Assembly: GCA_029262005.1 (NCBI GenBank)
Contig: JAJDAG010000086.1
Location: 1 to 64,000 of the forward strand
Origin: Candidatus Zhuqueibacterota bacterium
GTDB taxonomy: Bacteria > Zhuqueibacterota > Zhuqueibacteria > Oceanimicrobiales > Oceanimicrobiaceae
Length of the DNA stretch: 64,000 bases
Reading direction: 5' to 3'
Under the pieces are notes generated by a model. It was not told the DNA's origin and ran no database searches. It saw nothing but the letters and a program-made list of their open reading frames with translations. The position numbers and the translations under genes were made by a program. Shown here in pieces: positions 46,329 to 55,025 of this stretch. Each line of letters starts with the position of its first letter. Within the stretch, counting starts at the first letter, position 1.

Positions 46329-49016
46329 ATGAACGTTGGAACCACCATTGGCAATAAGTACAAAATTGAAAAAGAACTCAATCGCGGTGGCTTTGGGATC
46401 ATTTACCAGGGCACCGATGAAACTTTCGGCAAAGCTGTCGCCATTAAGGCCGTTGCCCCCAAGCTGCTGGATGAAGCCATGTATATCGACATGTTCCAGC
46501 AGGAAGCCGTCAATGTTGCTCAACTCAATCATCAGAACATTGTCCAGGTGCTGGATATCAAACGTGAAGCCGATGGCGTCTTCATCATCATGGAGCTTAT
46601 CGATGGTTTTGATCTCCTGACAATCCTAAAGGCCTGTAGAAAAGCAGACACACCTCTGCCAACGCAACTCGGCGCATATATCATCGCTGAAGTCTGCAAT
46701 GGCTTGCATTATGCACACAATCGCCGCAATCCGGAAACAAATGAAGCGCTAAACCTGGTCCACCAGGACATTTCACCAATGAACATCATGTTGAACCGCA
46801 ACGGTGAAATCAAGATCATCGATTTTGGCATGGCCAATTTTCGGCGTCAGCAAAAACAAAAACGCGGCGAAGTGCAGATTCAGGGCAACATTCGGTACCT
46901 CGCTCCGGAACAAATCAAACAAACAGGAACCATTGATTGCCGAACGGACATATTTGCACTTGGCGTTATTCTGTTTGAATTTTTGACGGGTGAGCGCCTG
47001 ATCCCATCTCCCAACATGCAGGAAATTATTGAAAGCACCTTGATGGGAGAATACGATTTGTCCAGACTTGAACGGGACGACATCCCTGAGCGTTTGCAAC
47101 AGATTGCCCAAAAAGCCCTGCAACGGAATGCTTCAAATCGGTACCCCTCCGCTAACCACATGTATCGCGATTTGATGCACTATCTAATATTAACAGCGCC
47201 GGCAGCCGACTTTATGAACGACTTGGCCGCCTTTATCGCTGAGATGCAACCTGAACTCCTGGCAGATGCAGCCAACAAAGTTACAGATGAACCTGACAGT
47301 GTTCAGCCACATTCCCAGAGCGAAATAGAAGCGGAACGAACAGAACATACGCCTGTGGTAAAAAGTGGTGAACAAGAACGCGTGTTCGCATTTGAGGATC
47401 CGCCTTCCACAAATGCCCCTGAAGAACCGTCACAGCAGGGCAGCGAAAAGGTCTTCGCTATGCCGGGAACAATTGCATTGGGCGAAGAGCAAGAAAATGC
47501 AAACGAAGGACTGCAAATAGGCCCTCTACAGAAAAAAGAAATATCGCCTGTCTTCAAAACGGTTGAAGCTGAACAGGACAGTCCAAACGCATTTTACAGC
47601 TTTGTTGAAGACACTGATGAGGATGACCAGAAAACAATCATCGATGTGGTTCGACTGTCCGCACGCACCCATCGAAAAGCCATTATCGCAACAATTCTGA
47701 CCTTTGCTCTAACGCTAGTGTCGTTTACAGTCGTCGATACTTTTGCTCACATGACGCCGATGGGCGCCACCATCTACGACTTTTTCTTCCCGCCTGCAAT
47801 AGGAATTGTCTCTGTTCCGGCAGGAGCCAATGTCTACCTTGACGATAAACTCCTTGAGGAAACAACTCCGCTTGCATTGGCAGAGATTTCACCGGGCATC
47901 CACAAACTCATGCTGTCTCTGCCGCAGTATCAATCCATTGTGAAATCAATCAATGTACCTCGTAAAGGTGAACTGCATTTATCGGGAGAAGCACAGAGGC
48001 GCGCCAACCAACCTTACGTTTTGCGATTCAAAGCCCAATTCGATATTGTTTCACAACCCGGTGGCGCACAGATCACCATCGATGGCGTTAAAATGAACCA
48101 GCAAACGCCGGCGACCATTTTCTGGGATGTGACCGAAAAGCCCACAGCAATCGAATTGGCAATACCAGGGCTTCCCAGGCTTGCCGGACTGAGCATTAAT
48201 TCCATCGACGATGAAGAATACATTTCAGATAATCGGATTTGGAAAATCGCCAAGCCGATTGAAGGTCTCGCACACTATGTGACTGAAGGTATCTTTCATA
48301 AAAATTTCACCATCAATTCAAGACCGAAATTTGCAGATCTCTATGTTGATGGAAGTGAAAGACCCATGGGTGTGACCGGAGTAAATGGCAGCCTGATGCT
48401 GAAAATCGGGCAGCACAGTTTCACACTCAAGAAAGACGGTTACATCTCGAAAACTTTTGTCGTTGATATAAACGAGGAAACACCGGCAGCCATGAACAAA
48501 GACCTTTTGCGCAGAGTTCGTATTTTTGCCAAAGATGTCCAATCGGGCAATGGCGATGATCTTGGGGCCAAGCTTGTGGACTTAAGACTCAACCAGAAAC
48601 GCGTCACCTACAGACGGAAAACACCGGTCATGGTCGAACTGCTGCCCTACACATACAAAGCCAAACTGACCAAAAAGGGCTATCATGATCTGAGTATCAA
48701 AATTTCTCCAACCGACAAATCCGTTGTTGCGAAAATGACGCCGCTTTTCTCTGAAATGACAGTGGAAACCATTGACGCCATCACAAGCTCGCCTATCAGT
48801 TCGGCCGAAATCATTTACAGACCGACTGAACGCGGCACAAGTGAAGAAGTTCTTGGCACCACGAACTCGAACGGTAGAATCGTAGGTAAGCTATTACCGG
48901 GGGCATACGAAGTTATCGTATCGAAAAGCGGATATCAGACCCAGAGAAAGACCATTCAATTGCAGTCTAATCTGGAAAATCGGCTGACATTTCGTTTAGC
49001 CGCCATGCGCAATTAA
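46329..49016 (+). CDS. Transmembrane Ser/Thr protein kinase with periplasmic PEGA-like repeats
   Basis: 895 aa. The N-terminal kinase domain (about 10-285) keeps the essential residues: the glycine loop LNRGGFGIIY, ATP Lys K40 in AIKAV, catalytic loop HQDISPMNI (145-147, HQD rather than HRD, so a non-RD type), DFG at 165-167 and LAPEQ. A charged linker of about 150 residues leads to one membrane segment (about 451-472, AIIATILTFALTLVSFTVV). Beyond it are four or five beta repeats of the PEGA type (IVSVPAGANVYLDD, IVSQPGGAQITIDG, INSRPKFADLYVDG). It likely senses the envelope and phosphorylates FHA partners encoded next. A Shine-Dalgarno (AAAGGAG) is somewhat distant. First gene of the rightward operon. 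Confidence 0.93.
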   Translation: MNVGTTIGNKYKIEKELNRGGFGIIYQGTDETFGKAVAIKAVAPKLLDEAMYIDMFQQEAVNVAQLNHQNIVQVLDIKREADGVFIIMELIDGFDLLTILKACRKADTPLPTQLGAYIIAEVCNGLHYAHNRRNPETNEALNLVHQDISPMNIMLNRNGEIKIIDFGMANFRRQQKQKRGEVQIQGNIRYLAPEQIKQTGTIDCRTDIFALGVILFEFLTGERLIPSPNMQEIIESTLMGEYDLSRLERDDIPERLQQIAQKALQRNASNRYPSANHMYRDLMHYLILTAPAADFMNDLAAFIAEMQPELLADAANKVTDEPDSVQPHSQSEIEAERTEHTPVVKSGEQERVFAFEDPPSTNAPEEPSQQGSEKVFAMPGTIALGEEQENANEGLQIGPLQKKEISPVFKTVEAEQDSPNAFYSFVEDTDEDDQKTIIDVVRLSARTHRKAIIATILTFALTLVSFTVVDTFAHMTPMGATIYDFFFPPAIGIVSVPAGANVYLDDKLLEETTPLALAEISPGIHKLMLSLPQYQSIVKSINVPRKGELHLSGEAQRRANQPYVLRFKAQFDIVSQPGGAQITIDGVKMNQQTPATIFWDVTEKPTAIELAIPGLPRLAGLSINSIDDEEYISDNRIWKIAKPIEGLAHYVTEGIFHKNFTINSRPKFADLYVDGSERPMGVTGVNGSLMLKIGQHSFTLKKDGYISKTFVVDINEETPAAMNKDLLRRVRIFAKDVQSGNGDDLGAKLVDLRLNQKRVTYRRKTPVMVELLPYTYKAKLTKKGYHDLSIKISPTDKSVVAKMTPLFSEMTVETIDAITSSPISSAEIIYRPTERGTSEEVLGTTNSNGRIVGKLLPGAYEVIVSKSGYQTQRKTIQLQSNLENRLTFRLAAMRN

Positions 49017-49061
49017 TGACTTGAGAATAATTAATTTAGCTTATCGACAGGAGATACTTTA

Positions 49062-51404
49062 ATGCCCAAAATGATCGTCAAAAAAAAGGCAGAGGTAATC
49101 AGTGAATTCGATTTGAGCGGTTCACAAACCTCGTTTACAATCGGATCGGAAAACAACAATGATGTGGTCATCGCCGATAAACTGATTTCCATGATGCACG
49201 CCAGCATCGAACGAACAGCAAATCGATATTTTATTCGGGACTTGCAAAGCGCATTCGGCACCTATGTTAACGGCAACCGAATCACCGATATTGTGGAATT
49301 AAGGAACGGAGACAAAGTTCAAGTCGGTGAACACGCAATTGTCTTCGACAATCCACTCGAAAGTATGGACATTTCTTTTGATCAAAAAAACGGTCAGGGC
49401 CACACCAACCTGGATGAATTCGAGGCAAAAGTCCGTAAGGAGGACCTACCGCTTCTGCGCCAGGGCAGTATCGACAAAACCAATTCAATTCCATACCAAC
49501 TGCTGGCAATTTATGGTCCGTATGAAGGCAAGCGCTACCAATTGCGGCAACATGAAACCAAAATCGGTCGCGATGACAATCTTAATGATATTATTCTAAA
49601 CAAGAACAAAAAAGGCGAAGCGGATCAAAGCATATCCCGACGACACGCAACCATCATGTATAAAGATGGGTCTTTTTTTGTGGCAGACAAACGCAGCAAA
49701 ACACGCACATATGTAAACAGAACTGTTGTGCCCGAAGGCGGTGATGTCGAATTGTTTATGAATGATGAAATAGAAATTGTAAGCGATCAGCAAAGCACCA
49801 TTTTTCGGCTTGCAGAAGAGGGGCAATTGGACTATTCACCGCCGAAAAAAGCCGGTGTCTGGCTGGTTCGTTACAAATCCAAATTCACAACCGGACTGGT
49901 TCTGGCAGTCGCTCTGCTTGGCATGTTTTTCGCTACCACAGGCTTCCGCGAAAGAACCATGTTGACACAAAAACCGGACCCGCTTACTCTTGAACTCAGT
50001 TACTGGGCAACAGACAAAAGTATGGCGCTACAGAGTATGGCTTCGGACGGTGTTTTGGCAGACAAAGTCTTCAGTCTGGTTCCCGCTGTTTCCGATGTTA
50101 ATGGAGACGGAGTGCCTGACATCATTATGGCCAATGTCACAAACAAACCCTTGCTTATCGATGGCGTTTCAAAGCAAGCAAAGTGGATTATCGATACACT
50201 GCCGGCATCGCCGCGTTCAGCCCTCCAGGCAGCAGACATTAACCAGAACCAGTTAAGCGACTTGATTTATCTAAGCAACGACGGCCGTGTGGTCGCCATT
50301 GATGGCCAGTACGGAGCCGAAATCTGGATTAGTCCTTTTTTCGGTGCAGACCTGACAGGTCCTCCGGTTGTTGATGATTTTGACGGCGATGGTTTAAACG
50401 ATGTCGCTATCGCGGATGTTGACGGCAACATCCACATTGGCTATAATCAGGTACTCACTATGGAATGGTCATCAATAAGCACCCGCATCCCAATCGCTTG
50501 CCCGCTAACCAGCGCAGATCTCGACAAAGATGGGGATTCAGAGCTGGTCTGTGGCTCGGAACGCGGCATCGTTTTTATTCTTGATGGTGTAAATAAAGAT
50601 ATTTTTGGAACCATTGATATCAACGACGAGCTTAACCAGGCCCTAGGGTCAGTATATGAAGACAATCAAATTCGCTATCCAGTGGGCATCGCTGATCTGA
50701 ATGGCGACGGCCAGGAAGACTTGTTGATCACCAGCGTGCAGGGGCGCATCATCGCAGTAGATGGCAGCACCCGGCACCGGCTCTGGCACGATGTTCTCAC
50801 CAGTGAACTTACTCTTAGAACCGACCACCCATTCCCGTTTGCATTAGGTGATTTTGACGGTGACGCGCTTTATGACGTTGTCACCGGTTCAGATCAAGGT
50901 GAAATCAGAGCATACTCTGGAAAAGGATCGCATCAGAAAGCTAAAATAATCTGGAGTTTGATGCCTGACAGACCCTCTGCAGTTTATCAGAGTTTTGTGG
51001 TCGGCGATATCAATAAAGATCATACTTCAGATGTTATTTACACCGACGAGGCCAGTATGCTTTGGCTCATAGATGGCAAATCCGGCACCAACTTACTCGG
51101 TGCAGCAGAACCCACAACATCGGAGGCCAGCATGCCGTTAGCTGCTGACCTGGAAAGTGATGGCTATCTGGATATTGTTATGGCAACCAAATCCGGTATT
51201 GTCTTCCAGTATAAATCAAACAGTCGAATTCCAAAAGGGTCGGTAATATGGGGGCAACAATTCGGGCAAAGCCAAAACCGGGTCAAACCGGCGTATGAAC
51301 TGCCTGCAACAATGAAAGCAGATATGTCGATGCTCGTGGGAATACTGCTCTTCATTGGCAGTGGCGCAACAACTTTCGTGATACGTAATCGCCGTAAGAA
51401 GTAG
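49062..51404 (+). CDS. Membrane protein with two FHA domains and a periplasmic FG-GAP propeller
   Basis: 780 aa. FHA1 (about 25-85) is degenerate at the phosphopeptide arginine (IGSENNND) but keeps SMMH; FHA2 (about 150-240) has the full signature (KIGRDDNLND, SISRRHATI). A membrane segment (about 275-292, GLVLAVALLGMFFATTG) is followed by about 450 residues of FG-GAP/VCBS units with calcium-type loops (DVNGDGVPDII, DFDGDGLNDVA, DLDKDGDSELV, DLNGDGQEDLL). A last membrane segment (about 755-773) ends in RNRRKK. The topology is therefore FHA domains inside, propeller outside. It should bind phosphothreonine on the kinase or its targets. AGGAGA precedes the ATG; the gap to the kinase gene is 45 bases. 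Confidence 0.93.
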   Translation: MPKMIVKKKAEVISEFDLSGSQTSFTIGSENNNDVVIADKLISMMHASIERTANRYFIRDLQSAFGTYVNGNRITDIVELRNGDKVQVGEHAIVFDNPLESMDISFDQKNGQGHTNLDEFEAKVRKEDLPLLRQGSIDKTNSIPYQLLAIYGPYEGKRYQLRQHETKIGRDDNLNDIILNKNKKGEADQSISRRHATIMYKDGSFFVADKRSKTRTYVNRTVVPEGGDVELFMNDEIEIVSDQQSTIFRLAEEGQLDYSPPKKAGVWLVRYKSKFTTGLVLAVALLGMFFATTGFRERTMLTQKPDPLTLELSYWATDKSMALQSMASDGVLADKVFSLVPAVSDVNGDGVPDIIMANVTNKPLLIDGVSKQAKWIIDTLPASPRSALQAADINQNQLSDLIYLSNDGRVVAIDGQYGAEIWISPFFGADLTGPPVVDDFDGDGLNDVAIADVDGNIHIGYNQVLTMEWSSISTRIPIACPLTSADLDKDGDSELVCGSERGIVFILDGVNKDIFGTIDINDELNQALGSVYEDNQIRYPVGIADLNGDGQEDLLITSVQGRIIAVDGSTRHRLWHDVLTSELTLRTDHPFPFALGDFDGDALYDVVTGSDQGEIRAYSGKGSHQKAKIIWSLMPDRPSAVYQSFVVGDINKDHTSDVIYTDEASMLWLIDGKSGTNLLGAAEPTTSEASMPLAADLESDGYLDIVMATKSGIVFQYKSNSRIPKGSVIWGQQFGQSQNRVKPAYELPATMKADMSMLVGILLFIGSGATTFVIRNRRKK

Positions 51405-51454
51405 GAATCTCTTAATAAATGCTAATTGTAAATTAAAAGGACACGAGCTTATTC

Positions 51455-53095
51455 ATGACTGCAAACATCAACCAACGAGTCAACATGGCTGCGGCCAGCG
51501 ACGTTGGAACAGCCCGGAAAGATAATGAAGATTCACTATACTATTCCGAGGCAAAAAATTTCTTTATCGTCTGTGATGGCATGGGGGGACATGAAAAAGG
51601 GGCGCTCGCCAGCAAGATAGGGTGTGAAACCTTGCGAGATCTACTATTTGCCAAAGACACAACAATGGGTCTCGTCATAAAAAATACTATTTTTGATGTC
51701 GCCAAAGCGGGTCACGGGGTGAATTCAGAATTACCGCATTCTGCCCAAAAAATCATTGCCGGCATTCGATTGGCCAACCGCAGAATACTGGCCAACTGCT
51801 TCGGCAGCAAACGAATGCAAGGCATGGGCACAACACTTGTAGCTGGTTACTTCCACCAGGGCCACATTATCATTGCCCATGTGGGAGACAGCAGGCTATA
51901 CCGTTTGCGACGGGATGTGCTCACCTGCTTGACCACAGACCATTCCTGGCTCAACGAACTACTCGAAGACAAAGAGATCAGTGAAAAAGACGCAGAGCAT
52001 TTCAAGAAGAAAAATGTTTTAACGCGCGCTTTAGGTATTTCCGCAACTGTCAAAATTGATTTGCAAATAGATTGTGTTGAGCCGGACGATCTTTACCTTG
52101 CCTGTAGCGATGGCCTCTACAACGCGCTAAGCGGTGACCTGCTAAAAAGCATTTTGACAGCCTACCACGGTTCATTACAGAACAAAGTAACCAATCTGGT
52201 CAACCGGGCCAAAATGATGGACGGTTCGGACAACATAACAGCCGGCCTTATGCACATTGCGGGCACGGGTGAAGCCACTACTGAACTATTTCAGGAGAAA
52301 CTAACTGTTCCACCTGAACAGGAAAATATCACAGATTATCTCAACCAGGTTGTTAAAAATATTTACCCTGTCAGACTGGCTTCGAACAGCGGTGGGAAGA
52401 AACGGCTCAGGCTCGCTGGGGCTGTTGCCGCAGCGGTGCTCCTCGCGGGCTTGCTGCTTTTTTATACAAGCACGGCCCTGAAGAGTAAACCGGCAGGCGT
52501 GCAAACGGCACTGTTCACTGAAAACATTACGCCGGTTGCAGCCGGACAAAGACCCAGTTCAGCACCTGTAGAAAATGCGGGCCAAATCGCCCTGGTTCAA
52601 ATTACAGCCCCGGGAGCCTTGCTGTCACTTGAAGAGATAAGCGGTGTTCGTGTGCTTGACAGTATTTCAGAATTACGTTCAGGAAAGCCAATTTCAGCAG
52701 GAACTTATACATGGGCGCTCGCCGACGCATACGAGAATATTATTTATAAAAAAGAAAATATTTCTCTTGAGCCGCTTAATAATTATCAAAGCATTCAAGA
52801 TGGGCAAGAGGCTACATTGGACGAATTCACCGCAAGCAACAATGCAGCAGAGCGCTTACACCCACAGCGGTCGCTTATTTTTCTTGCCGGAAATTTTGAA
52901 TCTGCCGATTATCAAGACGCCTCCATCTTCATCAACGACAAGCGCTTTGGCCCATTGATGCGTTTCAGAGACAGTGGCTTTCACCTTAGCAGAGGCGTTT
53001 ATGACATAAAGATAGTCAGCAGCAAGAAAAAAGTCCTCAAACAAAAATCGCAGGTCAAGATAAACCGTGGCGAAACCCTCGCCTTGGAGTTTTAA
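51455..53095 (+). CDS. Transmembrane PP2C-family Ser/Thr phosphatase
   Basis: 546 aa. The N-terminal PP2C domain (about 8-270) has all the metal-binding motifs: ARKDNEDS, CDGMGGHE, AHVGDSRLYR, SDGLYNAL and DGSDNITA. A membrane segment (about 318-337, LAGAVAAAVLLAGLLLFYTS) is followed by about 200 periplasmic residues with PEGA-like strands (SAGTYTWALADAYENIIYKK, SRGVYDIKIVSSKK). It likely reverses the phosphorylation made by the kinase two genes upstream. An anchored phosphatase with its own outside domain is unusual and suggests that removal of phosphate is also signal-controlled. Confidence 0.93.
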   Translation: MTANINQRVNMAAASDVGTARKDNEDSLYYSEAKNFFIVCDGMGGHEKGALASKIGCETLRDLLFAKDTTMGLVIKNTIFDVAKAGHGVNSELPHSAQKIIAGIRLANRRILANCFGSKRMQGMGTTLVAGYFHQGHIIIAHVGDSRLYRLRRDVLTCLTTDHSWLNELLEDKEISEKDAEHFKKKNVLTRALGISATVKIDLQIDCVEPDDLYLACSDGLYNALSGDLLKSILTAYHGSLQNKVTNLVNRAKMMDGSDNITAGLMHIAGTGEATTELFQEKLTVPPEQENITDYLNQVVKNIYPVRLASNSGGKKRLRLAGAVAAAVLLAGLLLFYTSTALKSKPAGVQTALFTENITPVAAGQRPSSAPVENAGQIALVQITAPGALLSLEEISGVRVLDSISELRSGKPISAGTYTWALADAYENIIYKKENISLEPLNNYQSIQDGQEATLDEFTASNNAAERLHPQRSLIFLAGNFESADYQDASIFINDKRFGPLMRFRDSGFHLSRGVYDIKIVSSKKKVLKQKSQVKINRGETLALEF

Positions 53096-53150
53096 ACGGA
53101 TTGAAAAGTAATGTTAATGAGTAACGCTTTCGCATTGAGGAGGTAAAAAA

Positions 53151-55025
53151 TTGAAGACACGACGCCTTAGCCTGACACAGCTTTGCCTCATGATTATTGC
53201 CATCATAACCCTATTAGAGACAACAGCGTTCACGCAATCAAACAACCAGCAAGCTATCAGGCTGTTCAATAAGGGAATTCAAGAAAAAGATGCTCGAACC
53301 AAACTCGACTTCTACAAGAAAGCACTGGAGCTTGACCCAACCTTTGTTGAGGCAAAGTACAACATGGGCCTGACGTACAAGAAGCTCAGAGATTACATCC
53401 AGGCCGAATCATACCTTTTGTCCGCACGCGATGCCATAAAGGCAAATTCGTCCAGGAAGCTCGCCGACAGAATTCTCTATCACCTTGCTCTTTCGCAAAA
53501 ACATCTTGGCCAATATGCTGAAAGCGAACAATCTCTACTCGCAGCCAATAAGGTCGCCGGTAGCACCGCGATGAAGTCGCAGATCATTTTTGAGCTTGGA
53601 CGCACTTATCATGAAATGAAACGCTATCCTGAAGCGTTGGCAACGCTGCGTGAAGGCCAAAAAAAGTTCAAAAGCAACAGTACCTTTTTTCAAAACCTCA
53701 TCACCATTATTGAGACGGGCCGAAAAACAGACCAGCTTGAGCTCGACATTCAGAAGTCAATCGACGCAGGTGATTTTGCCCTGGCCCAAACGCTGATTCT
53801 TCAGCTTCAGGAAATCAGTCCCTATCATGCCGGTCTCACTGAAAAAAAAGCCTTGATTGACTCCTTGATTAACTCAAAAGCCAAAGATGGATTTCTGCAG
53901 GAGATGTTTAGCACTGCTGAAAAACAAAGTGATGAAGGAAATATCAAATCCGCAATTAGCACACTTGAAACAATTCTGCAAAATGATACAAACAATGAGG
54001 CTGTTCACGCCAAACTGGAAGGACTGAAAACAAAGTATGAAGAACAGCAAACAAAAGAACGGGCGCAACGAGAATATGACAACGGTCTGAAAGCACTGCA
54101 AGAGCAAAATTGGACCCGGGCAATCATTGCTTTTGAAAAAGTCGTAGAACTCGCTCCAAACTTTGAAGACTCAGAGGCGCGATTACGTGAAGCCAACCGC
54201 AAATTAGAATCCCAAGGTACTGAAACCATTGTTCGGCAATATTATATTGATGGCGTTGCTGCAATGAATCGAAAGGACTTGCGTTCAGCGCTGGCTTCTT
54301 TTGAAAAAGCGTCAAATCTGAATCCAAACTATAGAGACATCAAAACGCTAATCAAGCAACTTAGAAGAGCCTCACAAAACAATACCATGACAAGTCCGAG
54401 CATGGCCTCGAATGAACACTTCAAATCCCTTTACGACCAGGCTGTGATCTCCGTGGGCGAAGAAGAGTGGATGCAAGCCGTACTAACCCTGGAAAAACTG
54501 CGGATGCTGGCGCCAAACGACCACAATGTTTTACGCTTACTCATCCAGGCCAAAGACAGACTGAATATGAACAAAAAATCAGAAAATACAGATTCGGCAG
54601 ATAACGGCTTTAACAAAATGGTTTACGTAAGTGGCGCTGTTATTGCATTGATAGCGTTGCCAATGTTTGGCTTTGTTGCATTTTCAGCGACAAGCCGGGC
54701 ACGTTTGCATTACTTGCGTGGTAATTACATTAAGGCTGCACGAGTTTACGAACGCATGCTGGCGAAACATCCGGAGCGCCTTAAATATTATGGCACCCTG
54801 GCGAACATTTATCTCGTGCTCGGCCGCAATGACGCGCAGGCGTTGCGTGTGTTTAAAATGCTCGTGGATCTCAATCTGGCCAAGCATATTCACCCGCAAA
54901 TAAATTCCATCCTTTCACAAAAATATCTGAGTGACGGCCAGCACGACAATGAAGCCATCACCATACTTGAAAACGAACTCATGGTAGAGCAAAACAACCA
55001 GGAGTCAACTGACGAAACGGCATGA
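53151..55025 (+). CDS. Membrane-anchored TPR protein
   Basis: 624 aa. The start is TTG at 53151, supported by AGGAGGT at 53138-53144 with a 6-base gap; no ATG fits. A signal peptide or anchor (about 8-25) is followed by TPR units (about 30-460: ALELDPTFVEAKYNMGLTYK, AIIAFEKVVELAPNFEDSE, ALASFEKASNLNPNYRD). A membrane segment (about 491-511, VSGAVIALIALPMFGFVAF) leads to a second TPR block (HYLRGNYIKAARVYERML). The outside part is therefore TPR between two membrane segments, with a cytoplasmic TPR tail. It probably docks partners of the kinase system. It overlaps the next gene by four bases (ATGA). Confidence 0.9.
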   Translation: MKTRRLSLTQLCLMIIAIITLLETTAFTQSNNQQAIRLFNKGIQEKDARTKLDFYKKALELDPTFVEAKYNMGLTYKKLRDYIQAESYLLSARDAIKANSSRKLADRILYHLALSQKHLGQYAESEQSLLAANKVAGSTAMKSQIIFELGRTYHEMKRYPEALATLREGQKKFKSNSTFFQNLITIIETGRKTDQLELDIQKSIDAGDFALAQTLILQLQEISPYHAGLTEKKALIDSLINSKAKDGFLQEMFSTAEKQSDEGNIKSAISTLETILQNDTNNEAVHAKLEGLKTKYEEQQTKERAQREYDNGLKALQEQNWTRAIIAFEKVVELAPNFEDSEARLREANRKLESQGTETIVRQYYIDGVAAMNRKDLRSALASFEKASNLNPNYRDIKTLIKQLRRASQNNTMTSPSMASNEHFKSLYDQAVISVGEEEWMQAVLTLEKLRMLAPNDHNVLRLLIQAKDRLNMNKKSENTDSADNGFNKMVYVSGAVIALIALPMFGFVAFSATSRARLHYLRGNYIKAARVYERMLAKHPERLKYYGTLANIYLVLGRNDAQALRVFKMLVDLNLAKHIHPQINSILSQKYLSDGQHDNEAITILENELMVEQNNQESTDETA

